Source: DATAOG01 sp963782885 (GTDB taxonomy: Bacteria; Pseudomonadota; Alphaproteobacteria; Geminicoccales; Geminicoccaceae). From it: a DNA stretch of 64,000 nt. Positions 44,001-53,961 of this stretch are shown here, one piece after another. The notes under the pieces are model-generated. The model did no database searches. It was not told the origin of the DNA and saw only the letters and a program-made list of their open reading frames with translations. Positions within the stretch are counted from its first letter, which is position 1; each line of letters begins with the position of its first letter. The stretch spans positions 186,001 to 250,000 of the forward strand of contig CAWALL010000013.1 in assembly GCA_963782885.1 (NCBI GenBank). Direction: 5' to 3'. The position numbers and the translations under genes are program-made.

Positions 44001-46892
44001 TCAGGCGGTGCCGGTCGCCTCGGCAGCACCGCCGGTGAGCGCCGTGTCGACGAGATTGGTCTGCTCGCGCACGTGCTGCTCGTACAGACCGGTCGCCGGC
44101 GAAGCGGCCGGCGGGCGGCCGGCGTAGGCCGGACGCGTGCTGCGCATGCCGACCTGCTCGAGCACGGCCTCGATCCGCGGCGCGGCGAAGCTCCAGGCGC
44201 CCATGTTCATCGGCTCCTCCTGGCACCAGACGACCTCCGCCCGCTTCGGGAAGCGGGCCAGCTCCTCGGCCAGGATCCGATCGGGGAACGGCGCCAGCTG
44301 CTCGAGCCGGAGCAGCGCCGCCACCTGGTCGAGGCCGAGCTCCTGCCGGCGCTGCGCGAGGTCGTAGTAGACCTTGCCGCTGCACAGGACCACGCGGGTC
44401 ACGTCGCGGTCGGCCTGCGAGGGCGGCTGCTCGTACATCACCCGGTGGAAGCTGCTGCCCGGTCCCATCTCCTCGAGCGTCGACGTGCACAGCTTGTGCC
44501 GCAAGAGCGACTTCGGGGTCATCACGATCAGGGGCTTGCGGAACGGCCGGTGCAGCTGGCGCCGGAGCGCGTGGAAGTAGGACGCCGGCGTCGACGGGTA
44601 GAGCACCTGGAGGTTGTCCTTGGCGTACAGCTGCAGGAAGCGCTCGAGCCGGGCCGAGCTGTGCTCGGGCCCCTGGCCCTCGTAGCCGTGCGGCAGCAGG
44701 CAGACCAGACCGCACATGCGGAGCCACTTGGCCTCGCCGGCGGCGATGAACTGGTCGAAATAGACCTGGGCGCCGTTGGCGAAGTCGCCGAACTGCGCCT
44801 CCCACAGCACCAGCGAGTTCGGATCGGCGAGCGAGTAGCCGTACTCGAAGCCGACCACGCCCTCTTCGGACAGAAAACTGTCGACCGCCTCGAACGGCGC
44901 CTGCTCGGGGTCGAGGTGGTTGAGCGGGATGTAGCGCTCCTCGGTCTCCTGGTCGTACAGGATGGCGTGGCGCTGGGAGAACGTGCCGCGGCCGCAGTCC
45001 TGGCCGCTCAGGCGGACCGGGAAACCTTCCTGGACCAGCGAGCCGAACGCCAGGTGCTCGGCGGTCGCCCAGTCGATGTTGTCGCCGGCGTCGATCGCCT
45101 GGCGGCGCTGGCCGATGATCCGCTCGAGCTTGCGATGGACGTGCAGGCCTTGCGGGATCTCGGTCATCGCGCGGCCGATCGCGCGCAGCCGCTCGATCGG
45201 CACCGCGGTCGCCCCGCGCTCGTATTCGGCCGGCGCCTTGATCAGACCGGTCCAGGCACCCTCGAGCCAGTCGACCTTGTTCATCTTGTAGCCGGTCGCG
45301 GCCTCGTGGGCGGCCGCCAGCCGCGCCTGGAAATCGTCGTACAGGCCCTGCGCCTCGTCCTCGCTGAGCACGCCCTCGGTGACCAGGCGGCGGGCATAGA
45401 TCTGGCGGGTGGTCGGGTGCTGGGCGATCCGCCGGTACATCAGCGGCTGGGTGAAGCTCGGCTCGTCGGCCTCGTTGTGGCCGTGGCGCCGGTAGCACCA
45501 CAGGTCGATCACCACGTCCTTCTTGAACCGCTGCCGGAACTCGGCCGCCAGATGGGCGACGTGCACGACCGCTTCCGGGTCGTCGGCGTTGACGTGGAAG
45601 ATCGGCGCCTGGACGCTGCGCGCGATGTCCGAGGGATAGGGCGAGGAGCGGGCGTAGGCGGGGCTCGTCGTGAAGCCGATCTGGTTGTTGACGATCAGGT
45701 GGATCGTGCCGCCGGTCCGGAAGCCCCGGAGCTCCGACATCTCGAGCCCCTCGTGGACCACGCCCTGGCCGGCGAAGGCGGCATCGCCGTGCAGCAGCAG
45801 GCCCATCACCAGCGAGCGCTCGGTATCGCCCTTCTGGGTCTGCTTGGCCCGGACCTTGCCGAGCACCACCGGGTTGACCGCCTCGAGGTGGGACGGGTTG
45901 GCGGTCAGGCTGAGATGGACCCGCCGGCCGTCCGGCAGATCGCGGTCGGTCGAGGTGCCGAGGTGGTACTTGACGTCGCCGGAGCCGAGGACGTCGTCGG
46001 CGAGGTGCGCGTGCTGGAATTCGGAAAAGATCGCGGGATAGGGCTTGCCCATCACGTTGCCGAGCACGTTCAGCCGGCCGCGATGCGGCATGCCGATCAC
46101 GATCTCGTCGACGCCGAGCTCGACCGAGCGCCGGATGATCGCCTCCATCGCCGGGACGGCGCTCTCGCCGCCGTCCAGGCCGAAGCGCTTGGTGCCCGGG
46201 AACTTGACATGCAGGAAGCGCTCGAAGCCCTCGGCGATCACCAGCTGCTCGAGGATCTCCCGCTTGTCCTCCGCACTCGGCCGCAGCAGGTTGTGCGAGC
46301 CCTCCATGCGCGCCTGGATCCAGGCCTTCTGCTCCGGGTACTGGATGTGCATGAACTCGACGCCGATCTTGGCGCTGTAGGTCTGGCGCAGGATCTCGAC
46401 GATCCGGCCGAGCGTCGCCTTCTCGAGGCCGAGCACGTTGTCGAGAAAGAACTCGCGGTCCAGATCGGCGTCGGTGAAGCCGTAGGCCTTGGGGTCGAGC
46501 TCCGGGTGCTGCTTGTCGCCGGCCAGCCCGAGCGGATCGAGATCCGCCAGCAGGTGGCCGCGCACCCGATAGGCCCGGATCAGCATGACCACCCGCAGAT
46601 GGTCGATGATCAGGCGGCGGGTGCGCTCGCTGCCGAGGTCGACGATTTCGCCGGGCTCGAGCGGGGTGAGGGCGGTGGCGGGGCGCAGGCCATTGCCCGA
46701 CTGCGGCTGGAGCGCGCTCCGGCTGCGCTCGAACAGCGCCCGGGTGTCCGGTCCGAGCTCGTCGAAGTAGACCCGCCAGCTCGGGTCGATCGCGCCGGGA
46801 TCGCTCAGATAGCGGGCGTAGAGGTCCTCGATGAATGCCCCGTTGCCGCCGTACAGGAAGGCGGTCTGCTCGAGCTCGAGTCGCTTGGCCAT
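44001..46892 (-). CDS. sucA: 2-oxoglutarate dehydrogenase E1 component
   Basis: This protein of 963 residues covers the whole E1o: N-terminal segment with FLYGGNGAFIEDLYARYLSDP, the DPLGL region (LADLDPLGLAG), GMPHRGRLNVLGNVMGKPYPAIFSEF, thiamine diphosphate site HGDAAFAGQGVVHE, CYRRHGHNEADEPSFTQPLMY, and the C-terminal NSLVLWEAQFGDFANGAQVYFDQF. It decarboxylates 2-oxoglutarate and passes succinyl to E2. It lies 98 bp after sucD and 23 bp before sucB on the same transcript. Confidence 0.97.
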   Translation of the reverse strand: MAKRLELEQTAFLYGGNGAFIEDLYARYLSDPGAIDPSWRVYFDELGPDTRALFERSRSALQPQSGNGLRPATALTPLEPGEIVDLGSERTRRLIIDHLRVVMLIRAYRVRGHLLADLDPLGLAGDKQHPELDPKAYGFTDADLDREFFLDNVLGLEKATLGRIVEILRQTYSAKIGVEFMHIQYPEQKAWIQARMEGSHNLLRPSAEDKREILEQLVIAEGFERFLHVKFPGTKRFGLDGGESAVPAMEAIIRRSVELGVDEIVIGMPHRGRLNVLGNVMGKPYPAIFSEFQHAHLADDVLGSGDVKYHLGTSTDRDLPDGRRVHLSLTANPSHLEAVNPVVLGKVRAKQTQKGDTERSLVMGLLLHGDAAFAGQGVVHEGLEMSELRGFRTGGTIHLIVNNQIGFTTSPAYARSSPYPSDIARSVQAPIFHVNADDPEAVVHVAHLAAEFRQRFKKDVVIDLWCYRRHGHNEADEPSFTQPLMYRRIAQHPTTRQIYARRLVTEGVLSEDEAQGLYDDFQARLAAAHEAATGYKMNKVDWLEGAWTGLIKAPAEYERGATAVPIERLRAIGRAMTEIPQGLHVHRKLERIIGQRRQAIDAGDNIDWATAEHLAFGSLVQEGFPVRLSGQDCGRGTFSQRHAILYDQETEERYIPLNHLDPEQAPFEAVDSFLSEEGVVGFEYGYSLADPNSLVLWEAQFGDFANGAQVYFDQFIAAGEAKWLRMCGLVCLLPHGYEGQGPEHSSARLERFLQLYAKDNLQVLYPSTPASYFHALRRQLHRPFRKPLIVMTPKSLLRHKLCTSTLEEMGPGSSFHRVMYEQPPSQADRDVTRVVLCSGKVYYDLAQRRQELGLDQVAALLRLEQLAPFPDRILAEELARFPKRAEVVWCQEEPMNMGAWSFAAPRIEAVLEQVGMRSTRPAYAGRPPAASPATGLYEQHVREQTNLVDTALTGGAAEATGTA

Positions 46893-46990
46893 GGCTCCAG
46901 ATCTACCGGTTCGGCTGCCCTACCCCCGATCGCCCGCAAAGGACAGCGCATGCGGCGCGAAAATGCCGTCGGGTGGCTTAACAAATGGCC

Positions 46991-47866
46991 TCAGCCGCCC
47001 ATCGCCTCAAGCATCGTCTGGCCGATCTTCGCCGGACTGTCGGCGACGTGAATGCCGGCGTCGCGCATCGCGCCGATCTTCTCCTCAGCACCACCCTTGC
47101 CGCCGGCGATGATCGCGCCGGCATGCCCCATGCGCCGGCCCGGCGGCGCGGTCCTGCCCGCGATGAACCCGACCACGGGCTTGCGGGTCCCCGAGGCCTT
47201 GATCAGCGCCGCCGCCTCCTCCTCGGCGCTGCCGCCGATCTCGCCGATGATCACGATCCCCTCGGTCCCGGGGTCGCCGAGGAACAGCTCCAGGCAGTCG
47301 GTGAAGCTCGTGCCGTGGACCGGGTCGCCGCCGATCCCGATGCAGGTGCTCTGGCCGAGGCCCGCGGCCGTGGTCTGGGCGACCGCCTCGTAGGTCAGCG
47401 TGCCCGAGCGCGACACGATCCCGATCTTGCCCGGCTGGTGGATGTGGCCCGGCATGATCCCGATCTTGCAGGCCTCGGGCGTGATGATGCCCGGGCAGTT
47501 GGGGCCGATCAGGCGCGCGCCGGAGCCGAGCAGCGCGCGCTTGACCCGGACCATGTCGAGCACCGGGATGCCCTCGGTGATGCAGACGATCAGCCCGACC
47601 TCGGCATCGACCGCCTCGAGGATCGCATCGGCCGCGAACGCCGCCGGCACGTAGATCACCGAGGCATCCGCGCCGGTCTCGGCGACCGCCTCGGCGACCG
47701 TGTTGAACACCGGCAGACCGAGGTGCCTGGTGCCGCCCTTGCCGGGCGTCACGCCGCCGACCATGGCCGTGCCGTAGGCGATCGCCTGCTCGGAGTGGAA
47801 GGTGCCCTGGGCGCCGGTGAAGCCCTGGCAGATGACCTTGGTGCCCTGATCGACCAGAACCGACAT
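46991..47866 (-). CDS. sucD: Succinyl-CoA synthetase alpha subunit
   Basis: This protein of 291 residues has a CoA-binding Rossmann fold at the front (GTKVICQGFTGAQGTFHSEQAIAYGT), GPNCPGIITP in the middle and the phosphohistidine site MGHAGAIIAGGKG near residue 245. It couples succinyl-CoA cleavage to nucleotide triphosphate synthesis with SucC. Its start overlaps the sucC stop by one base (TGATG). Confidence 0.97.
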   Translation of the reverse strand: MSVLVDQGTKVICQGFTGAQGTFHSEQAIAYGTAMVGGVTPGKGGTRHLGLPVFNTVAEAVAETGADASVIYVPAAFAADAILEAVDAEVGLIVCITEGIPVLDMVRVKRALLGSGARLIGPNCPGIITPEACKIGIMPGHIHQPGKIGIVSRSGTLTYEAVAQTTAAGLGQSTCIGIGGDPVHGTSFTDCLELFLGDPGTEGIVIIGEIGGSAEEEAAALIKASGTRKPVVGFIAGRTAPPGRRMGHAGAIIAGGKGGAEEKIGAMRDAGIHVADSPAKIGQTMLEAMGG

Positions 47867-49035
47867 CAGGCGACCTTTCCGACGGCGGCCACGATCTTGT
47901 CGGCGGCATCGGCAAGGTCGCTGGCCGCGGTGATCGCAAGCCCGGATTCGCCGAGGATCTGCTTGCCGAGGTCGACGTTGGTGCCCTCGAGGCGGACCAC
48001 CAGCGGCACGCCCAGATTGACCTCGCGCGCGGCCGCGACCACGCCCTCCGCGATCACGTCGCAGCGCATGATGCCGCCGAAGATGTTGATCAGCACGCCC
48101 TCGACCTTGGGGTCCGAGAGCAGGAGCTTGAACGCCGCGGTCACCCGTTCCTTGGTCGCCCCGCCGCCGACGTCGAGGAAGTTGGCCGGCGCCCCGCCGT
48201 ACAGCTTGATGATGTCCATCGTCGCCATCGCGAGGCCAGCGCCGTTGACCATGCAGCCGATGTTGCCGTCGAGCTTGATGTAGTTGAGCTCGTGCCGGCT
48301 GGCCTCGATCTCGTGCGGGTCCTCCTCGTCGAGATCGCGCAGCTCGACCACCCGCGACTGGCGAAAGAGGGCGTTGCTGTCGAAGTTCATCTTGGCATCG
48401 AGGGCGACCAGGTCGCCGCCCGCGGTCACGACCAGGGGATTGATCTCGACCAGGCTGGCGTCGAGCTCGGTGAACGCCCGCCAGAGGCCACGGATGAAGC
48501 CCACCGCCTTGCTCACCTGCCGGCCCTCGAGGCCGAGCCCGAACGCGATCTGGCGGCCGTGGAAGGCCTGGAAGCCCATCGCCGGATCGATCGCGACCCG
48601 GATGATCTTCTCGGGCGTCCTGGCCGCGACCTCCTCGATCTCGACCCCGCCCTCGGTCGAGGCCATGAAGGTGACCCGCGAGGCCGCCCGGTCGATCACC
48701 ACGCCCAGATAGAGCTCGCGCGCGATCTCGCAGCCGTCCTCGACGTAGACGCGGCGGACCTGGCGGCCCTCGGGTCCGGTCTGGTGGGTGACCAGCGTCA
48801 TGCCCAGCATCTGCCTGGCGAGCTGGCGGACCTCCTCGACCGAGCGCGCGAGCTTGACGCCGCCGCCCTTGCCGCGGCCGCCGGCGTGGATCTGCGCCTT
48901 GACCACCCAGACCGGGCCGCCGAGCTCGCGCGCCGCCGCCTCGGCATCGTCGGGCGTGTAGGCGACCTGGCCGCCCAGGACCGCGACGCCGTAGTCCTTG
49001 AGCAAGGCCTTGGCCTGGTATTCGTGAATGTTCAT
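47866..49035 (-). CDS. sucC: Succinyl-CoA synthetase beta subunit (ADP-forming)
   Basis: This protein of 389 residues has an ATP-grasp domain (MNIHEYQAKALLKDYGVAV, VVKAQIHAGGRGKGGGVKLA, LVEINPLVVT) and a C-terminal ligase domain (NGAGLAMATMDIIKLYGGAPANFLDVGGGATKE and LINIFGGIMRCDVIAEG). It binds nucleotide and succinate and works with SucD. It sits between mdh and sucD, an order shared by many Alphaproteobacteria. Confidence 0.97.
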   Translation of the reverse strand: MNIHEYQAKALLKDYGVAVLGGQVAYTPDDAEAAARELGGPVWVVKAQIHAGGRGKGGGVKLARSVEEVRQLARQMLGMTLVTHQTGPEGRQVRRVYVEDGCEIARELYLGVVIDRAASRVTFMASTEGGVEIEEVAARTPEKIIRVAIDPAMGFQAFHGRQIAFGLGLEGRQVSKAVGFIRGLWRAFTELDASLVEINPLVVTAGGDLVALDAKMNFDSNALFRQSRVVELRDLDEEDPHEIEASRHELNYIKLDGNIGCMVNGAGLAMATMDIIKLYGGAPANFLDVGGGATKERVTAAFKLLLSDPKVEGVLINIFGGIMRCDVIAEGVVAAAREVNLGVPLVVRLEGTNVDLGKQILGESGLAITAASDLADAADKIVAAVGKVA

Positions 49036-49078
49036 GCCGGGCCCGCTTCCCCTGGCTTGTGCGCGCGCACCGCCATGC

Positions 49079-50026
49079 TCAGAGCTCGACCGCCGCGCAC
49101 AGGCTCTTGACCGCCGCGACCGAGGCCTCGAACGCCGCCCGCTCGCCCGGATTGAGCTCGATCTCGACGATCCGCTCGACGCCGCCCGCTCCGATCACCG
49201 CCGGCACGCCGACATAGTAGCCGCGCACGCCGTAGGCGCCATCCAGATGGGCGGCACACGGCAGCACGCGCTTCTGGTCCAACAGATAAGCCTCGGCCAT
49301 CTGGATCGCCGAGGCCGCGGGCGCATAGAACGCCGAGCCGGTCTTGAGCAGCTTGACGATCTCGCCGCCGCCGTCGCGGGTGCGCTGGACGATCGCCTCG
49401 ATTTTTTCCTGACTCGTCCAACCCATCTTGACGAGGTCGGGCAAGGGAATGCCGGCGACCGTCGAGTAGCGCACCAGCGGCACCATGCTGTCGCCGTGGC
49501 CGCCGAGCACGAACGCGCTGACGTCCTCGACCGAGACCCCGAGCTCGGTCGCGAGAAAATAGCGGAAGCGGGCGGAATCCAGCACGCCGGCCATGCCGAC
49601 CACCTGGTTCGCGGGCAGGCCGCTGACCTTCTGCATCACCCAGACCATCGCATCGAGCGGGTTGGTGATCACGATCACGAAGGCGCCCGGGCACTGCTCG
49701 CGGACGTTGGTCGCGACCGTCTTGATCACGCCCGCGTTCGTCGCGATCAGGTCGTCGCGGCTCATGCCCGGCTTGCGCGGGATGCCGGCGGTCACGATCA
49801 CGACGTCGGCGCCCTCGAGCGCCGCGCCATAGTCGTTGCTGCCGGTGATCTCGGCGTTGGCCCCGAGCACCGGGGTCGCCTCGACCAGGTCGAGCGCCTT
49901 GCCCGCCGGCATGCCCTCGACGATGTCGAACAGGACCACGTCGCCGAGCTCCCTCTGGGCAGCGAGCAGGGCGAGCGTGCCGCCGATCTGGCCGGCACCG
50001 ATGAGCGCGAGCTTCCTGCGAGACAT
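49079..50026 (-). CDS. mdh: Malate dehydrogenase (LDH-like type)
   Basis: This protein of 315 residues has NAD motif LIGAGQIGGTLALLAAQ, the substrate loop GIPRKPGMSRDDL, VITNPLDAMVWVM and the catalytic histidine segment GGHGDSMVPLVRYS. It oxidises malate to oxaloacetate. It is the first gene of the mdh-sucCD-sucAB-lpd run, so the cluster promoter is probably in the 124 bp between it and the RTX gene stop. The start was chosen at ATG 50026, where the nucleotide motif begins. Confidence 0.97.
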   Translation of the reverse strand: MSRRKLALIGAGQIGGTLALLAAQRELGDVVLFDIVEGMPAGKALDLVEATPVLGANAEITGSNDYGAALEGADVVIVTAGIPRKPGMSRDDLIATNAGVIKTVATNVREQCPGAFVIVITNPLDAMVWVMQKVSGLPANQVVGMAGVLDSARFRYFLATELGVSVEDVSAFVLGGHGDSMVPLVRYSTVAGIPLPDLVKMGWTSQEKIEAIVQRTRDGGGEIVKLLKTGSAFYAPAASAIQMAEAYLLDQKRVLPCAAHLDGAYGVRGYYVGVPAVIGAGGVERIVEIELNPGERAAFEASVAAVKSLCAAVEL

Positions 50027-50150
50027 GATCAACCCGGCGTCTGATGGTGGAGCCACGCCCAGGTCGAGCCCGGGCCGCCCTTGTAGCGGAGCGGGGCGCC
50101 GACGGCAAGCGCCGGCCGGTTCTGCCGCCCGCGCGGCGCCGGCTCGCGGC

Positions 50151-52775
50151 TCAGACCGCGACGGTGCCGTGGTCGACCGCGGCCTGGGCGGTCGTGAGGC
50201 CGGTCGGATCGACCAGCGTCGCCATCGCGGTGAAGCCGAAGCTGTGGCCGCCGCCGTCCTTGTCGACGCTGACCACGACGTTGCTGCCGGCGCTGTCGAA
50301 GCGGACGAACGGGTCGACCGCGTGCGGGTCGGCCTGGCCCTGGAAGATGCCGCGGAAGTCCAGGCTGTCGCCCTCGTTGGCATTGAAGCCCTGGATCGTG
50401 TCGCCGCGCTCGGTGAGCGTGAAGAATACGTGTTGATCCGCTCCGGAACCGCCGATCAGCGTATCCTGGCCGGGGCCGCCGATCAGGATGTCGTTACCGG
50501 CGCCGCCGTCAAGGTGGTCGTTGCCCAGCCCGCCGTCGAGTACGTCGTCGCCGGACAGCCCGAACAGCTGGTCGTTGCCGTCGCGGCCGGCGATCGCATC
50601 GTTGACCCCGGGATCGCCGACCAGAATGTTGTCCAACTGATCGCCGAACTGCGCCCCCGCGGTGGTCAGATTGGCGTGGACCACGGCCGGATCGCTCTGG
50701 TTGCCATGCTGGTCGGTGACCGTGAAGGTGAGGTCGCGCACGCCCTGCGTCTCGGTGTGCAGCTGAATGCTGTGCAGCACGTTGACGTAGGTCGAGATCG
50801 GCGCGTTGCCCGCGAGCACCAGGTCGCCGTGCGAGCCGTCCTGGACCAGCGTGATCCCGGTCCCGGTCAGCGGGATGCCGACCAGCAACGCGTCGCCCGG
50901 CTGCTCGCCGCCGGTGATCCTGGCGGTGGCGCCGCTGAGGCCCGGATCGTCATCGGTGACCGCCGCGTCGAGCGCCACGTGCAGATTGGTCAGCGGCGCG
51001 CTGCTGCCGGTCGACGGCTGCAGCAGCACATCGTAGGTGACGTCGTTGAAGTCCTTGTCGGCGCCGGTCAGGACCTTGTCCTCGAAGCTGATCGTCAGGC
51101 CGGCAGCATCCGGGACCAGCCCCGAGAGCACCTGGCCGTGGCCACCGTCGTTCAGGCCGTTCTCGAGCGGATCGTCGAACGAGGGCGTCGCGGTGTGGAA
51201 GATGTTGCCGGCGACCGGGGTCAGGCTGCCGTCGGCGGCGACCACGAACAGATCGGGCGCGGCATCGGTCAGCTTCGCCGCGTGGCCGTCGCTCTGGAAC
51301 ACCAGCGCGTCGTGGTCGAGATCGCCGTTCAACCGATAGCCGTCGGCAATCGTGAAGAAGGCGAAGTGCTGACCCTCGTGGAGCTGGCCCGGAGCGAACA
51401 GCTCGCTGAGCTTGACCTCGTCGCCCGGATGCAGCGGGCCGCCGCCAGGCCTCGCGACCGGATGGCTCGGATCGCCATCGGCCTGCTCGACCAGCGGGAA
51501 CACGACGTGCGCCGGCCCGAGCGTGCCGTCGTCGCCGATCAGGACGACGCCCAACGTGTTCTTGAAGGCCGCGACCTCGTTGCGGAAGGTGATCGTGGCG
51601 TCGGCGTTCGGACCGAGCACCAGGTTCTCCGGGTCGACCCCGTTGACCAGGCCGAGATCGATCGCGTGCTGCTCGGTCAGGGTCGGGAACGGCGGCGCCG
51701 AGTGAAAATCGATCGGCTGGGTGATCTCGCCGACTTCGGCCGAGACCGCGCCGGTGATGGTCAGCTGGGGGGTCGCATTGCCGCTGGGCGGGGGCGGCGG
51801 CGGTGGCGGACCGCCGGTTTCATTCGCAAGGCTTTCTCCGAAGGCGCCCGTGCCCTGGAGCAGAAACTCGCCGCCGCGGCCGAACTCGACCGGCGGCTGC
51901 GGCCCGATCGGCTCGAGCCCCGGGCCGATGTCGCCCGGACTGTAGGGGCTGAAGCTGGCGCCGCCGCCGTGCAGCTGGCCGGCCTCGGGCGGCGGCAGCA
52001 GACCGACCGGATGCCCCTCGGCGGCCTCACCGATCGGCTGCAGGTTGGCGAGCAGCTGATCGGTCGCGACCGCGGGCCCGCCCGCGACCGACACGGTCGG
52101 CGGCGTGCCGCTCTCGGCGCTGTCGACGAAGTTCGAGAAGAACACCTGGCGGCCGTCCTCGGTGAGGACCAGCAGGCCGCCGTCGACCACCAGGTAGGAC
52201 GCGTTGGCGAAGTCGGTGCCCGCGAGCTGGATGCTCTGGCCCGGCTCGGTGTGGACGTCGATCCGGGTGCCGGGCTGGGGCGGCCGGACCAGGACCTCCG
52301 GGCCGGCCAGCGAGACCTCGTGCAGGGCGGTAGCACCAGCGGCGCAGGCGCGCGCGATCTCGGCCAGCTGCTGATTGCCGATCCCGGCCAGGACCGGGTG
52401 CGCGAGATCGCCGGTGCGCGGGTTGACGAACACCGCGACGTCGGCGTCGTCATGGCCGCCCTGGCCGTCGCCGATCTGGTAATGAAAGCTCTGCAGGCCC
52501 GGCGCCGCCGGCGTGAAGGTCACGGTGCCGTCGGCATTGATGGCGACGCCGCCGCTCACCGGCTGGCTCGCCGAGAGCAGATGGAGCGGATCGCCGTCCG
52601 GATCGTGATCGCTCTGCAGGACCGGGATCCCGAGCGGTGCGCCCTGGGCGGTGATCGCGCAGACGTCGCCCGCCTCCGGCGGCCGGTTGCCCGCCTTGGC
52701 CGCGGCCGGCGCGCCACCTTCGGTCGGCGCTCCGGTCTCGGCCTGCGCCAGACCACCCAGCTGCGGATCAGCCAT
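50151..52775 (-). CDS. RTX-type secreted calcium-binding protein with DUF4114 region
   Basis: This protein of 874 residues has no classical signal peptide. The N-terminal third has an Ig/cadherin-like module (VAINADGTVTFTPAAPGLQSFHYQIGDG), then a proline linker (GGPPPPPPPPSG), a DUF4114-type domain (GADKDFNDVTYDVLL preceded by LTISFEDKVL), and C-terminal RTX nonapeptides (GRDGNDQLFGLSGDDVLDGG, GGAGNDILIGG, GGSGADQHVFF) with a type I secretion tail. It is likely exported by an ABC/MFP/TolC system and folds on calcium. Role as adhesin or matrix protein is likely but unproven; no secretion genes are adjacent. Confidence 0.88.
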   Translation of the reverse strand: MADPQLGGLAQAETGAPTEGGAPAAAKAGNRPPEAGDVCAITAQGAPLGIPVLQSDHDPDGDPLHLLSASQPVSGGVAINADGTVTFTPAAPGLQSFHYQIGDGQGGHDDADVAVFVNPRTGDLAHPVLAGIGNQQLAEIARACAAGATALHEVSLAGPEVLVRPPQPGTRIDVHTEPGQSIQLAGTDFANASYLVVDGGLLVLTEDGRQVFFSNFVDSAESGTPPTVSVAGGPAVATDQLLANLQPIGEAAEGHPVGLLPPPEAGQLHGGGASFSPYSPGDIGPGLEPIGPQPPVEFGRGGEFLLQGTGAFGESLANETGGPPPPPPPPSGNATPQLTITGAVSAEVGEITQPIDFHSAPPFPTLTEQHAIDLGLVNGVDPENLVLGPNADATITFRNEVAAFKNTLGVVLIGDDGTLGPAHVVFPLVEQADGDPSHPVARPGGGPLHPGDEVKLSELFAPGQLHEGQHFAFFTIADGYRLNGDLDHDALVFQSDGHAAKLTDAAPDLFVVAADGSLTPVAGNIFHTATPSFDDPLENGLNDGGHGQVLSGLVPDAAGLTISFEDKVLTGADKDFNDVTYDVLLQPSTGSSAPLTNLHVALDAAVTDDDPGLSGATARITGGEQPGDALLVGIPLTGTGITLVQDGSHGDLVLAGNAPISTYVNVLHSIQLHTETQGVRDLTFTVTDQHGNQSDPAVVHANLTTAGAQFGDQLDNILVGDPGVNDAIAGRDGNDQLFGLSGDDVLDGGLGNDHLDGGAGNDILIGGPGQDTLIGGSGADQHVFFTLTERGDTIQGFNANEGDSLDFRGIFQGQADPHAVDPFVRFDSAGSNVVVSVDKDGGGHSFGFTAMATLVDPTGLTTAQAAVDHGTVAV

Positions 52776-52940
52776 CGAGCTCTCCGTTGTGCGCCCGCTC
52801 GGTTCGAACCCGCGGCAGTTTCGCCGCGATGTTTACCGTAAGCTAACTTAGATGCGTCTCATTATGTGGACAATTCCACTCACCCGGCAAGGGCAGCGTC
52901 ACGTGCGAACCGGGCAGGCTTCTGGTCCTCAGGGCTGGCG

Positions 52941-53540
52941 ATGATCCGCAAGACCATGCGCATCGGTGCGGTGCGCACCTCGATCAAGCTCGAGTCCGAG
53001 TTCTGGGGCTACCTGAAGGAGGTCGCCGACGGCCGCTCGATCCGGCTGTCGCGCCTGGTCAACGACGTCGCCAGCGCGACCCCCGATCGGACCAATCTGG
53101 CCTCGACGCTCCGGACCTTCTGCCTGATCCACGCCCGGCTGCGCTGGCAGGGGCTCGAGCGCGAGCTCGAGAAGCTGACGCTCGCCGGCAACACCCAGGA
53201 TCTGTCGCGGGTGCTGGACGCCTGCCCGCTGCCGTGCCTGCTGCTCAGCGACGACCGGGTGGTCAAGCGCCAGAACCAGGCGTTCCTCGCCTGGCTGCAC
53301 GTCGACGCGCGCGGCGTAGTCGGCCAGCGGCTCGACAATCTGATGATCCTGCGCGGCCCGGGCATGCCGCAGCTGTGGCAGCGGGTGTTCGCCGACGCCG
53401 GCGCCAAGGGCGGGTTCAACGCGACCTACGTCTCGCCGGGCAAGGTGCGGACCGCGCAGGCGCTGGCGGTCGGCCTGTCGAGCGCCGGCGCCGGTCGCGC
53501 CTGCCTGGTCATGTTCGAAACCCTGGCCGGCCGCGGCTGA
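52941..53540 (+). CDS. Ribbon-helix-helix plus PAS-like regulatory protein
   Basis: This protein of 199 residues starts with MRIGAVRTSIKLESEFWGYLKEVADGRSIRLSRLVNDV, which matches the RHH_4 DNA-binding fold, and continues with a PAS-like domain (PLPCLLLSDDRVVKRQNQAFLAWLHV and GQRLDNLMILRGPGMPQLWQRVF). It diverges from the RTX gene with 165 bp between them, so it may control that gene. ATG 52941 was chosen because the conserved fold starts there. Confidence 0.8.
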   Translation: MIRKTMRIGAVRTSIKLESEFWGYLKEVADGRSIRLSRLVNDVASATPDRTNLASTLRTFCLIHARLRWQGLERELEKLTLAGNTQDLSRVLDACPLPCLLLSDDRVVKRQNQAFLAWLHVDARGVVGQRLDNLMILRGPGMPQLWQRVFADAGAKGGFNATYVSPGKVRTAQALAVGLSSAGAGRACLVMFETLAGRG

Positions 53541-53961
53541 CCGGGCGCCTCCGCCTTTCTCCCAGCCCTGAACCGGGATTGGAGCCGACGCGTCGGCCAC
53601 CCGGATCGGCCGCCGACCGCCGAGACCTCTCCGGCCCGGTCGCGGGCGCTCACGATTCGCCTGCCTCGATCCGCCAGCGCGTCCGGTCGCTGGTCCATCA
53701 GATGCTGGGACGTCGTGCGCCGCTCCAACCATGGCGGGCGGAGTCCCACGGTCGCATGGACCATCCGAACGAAGCGTTAGCAGGGCTGCGGTGAAGACGG
53801 CGTTAATGCCGCGGAGGGCTCGACGCGTGAGCGATCTGCTCCGGCAGGCTCGGCCGCGATGCCGGAGGACCCCACGGGTCGGGCCGGCCCGCTCAGCGCG
53901 CCGGGGCCGGGCCCGAGAAGCCGCGATCGCTCGGCGCGTCAGGCGCAAACGGCGGCCGCGG
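53541..53961. other. No gene recognised
   Basis: This 421-bp interval between the RHH/PAS-like gene and regA, which converge, has open frames on both strands but none with conserved sequence, good ribosome site or typical codon pattern. No repeat or terminator with a T run is seen. Confidence 0.4.

Noticed and set aside
44073..47051. Long plus-strand frame opposite sucA
   Set aside because: It is the shadow of a fully recognisable 2-oxoglutarate dehydrogenase E1 gene; no motif is visible in the antisense translation.
52795..52820. tRNA T-arm-like GGTTCGAACC sequence
   Set aside because: The flanks do not form a T-stem and no acceptor or anticodon arm can be folded around it.
49836..52841. 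Long plus-strand frame opposite the RTX gene
   Set aside because: The minus strand has RTX nonapeptides, DUF4114 and domain order; the plus frame only mirrors its codon bias.
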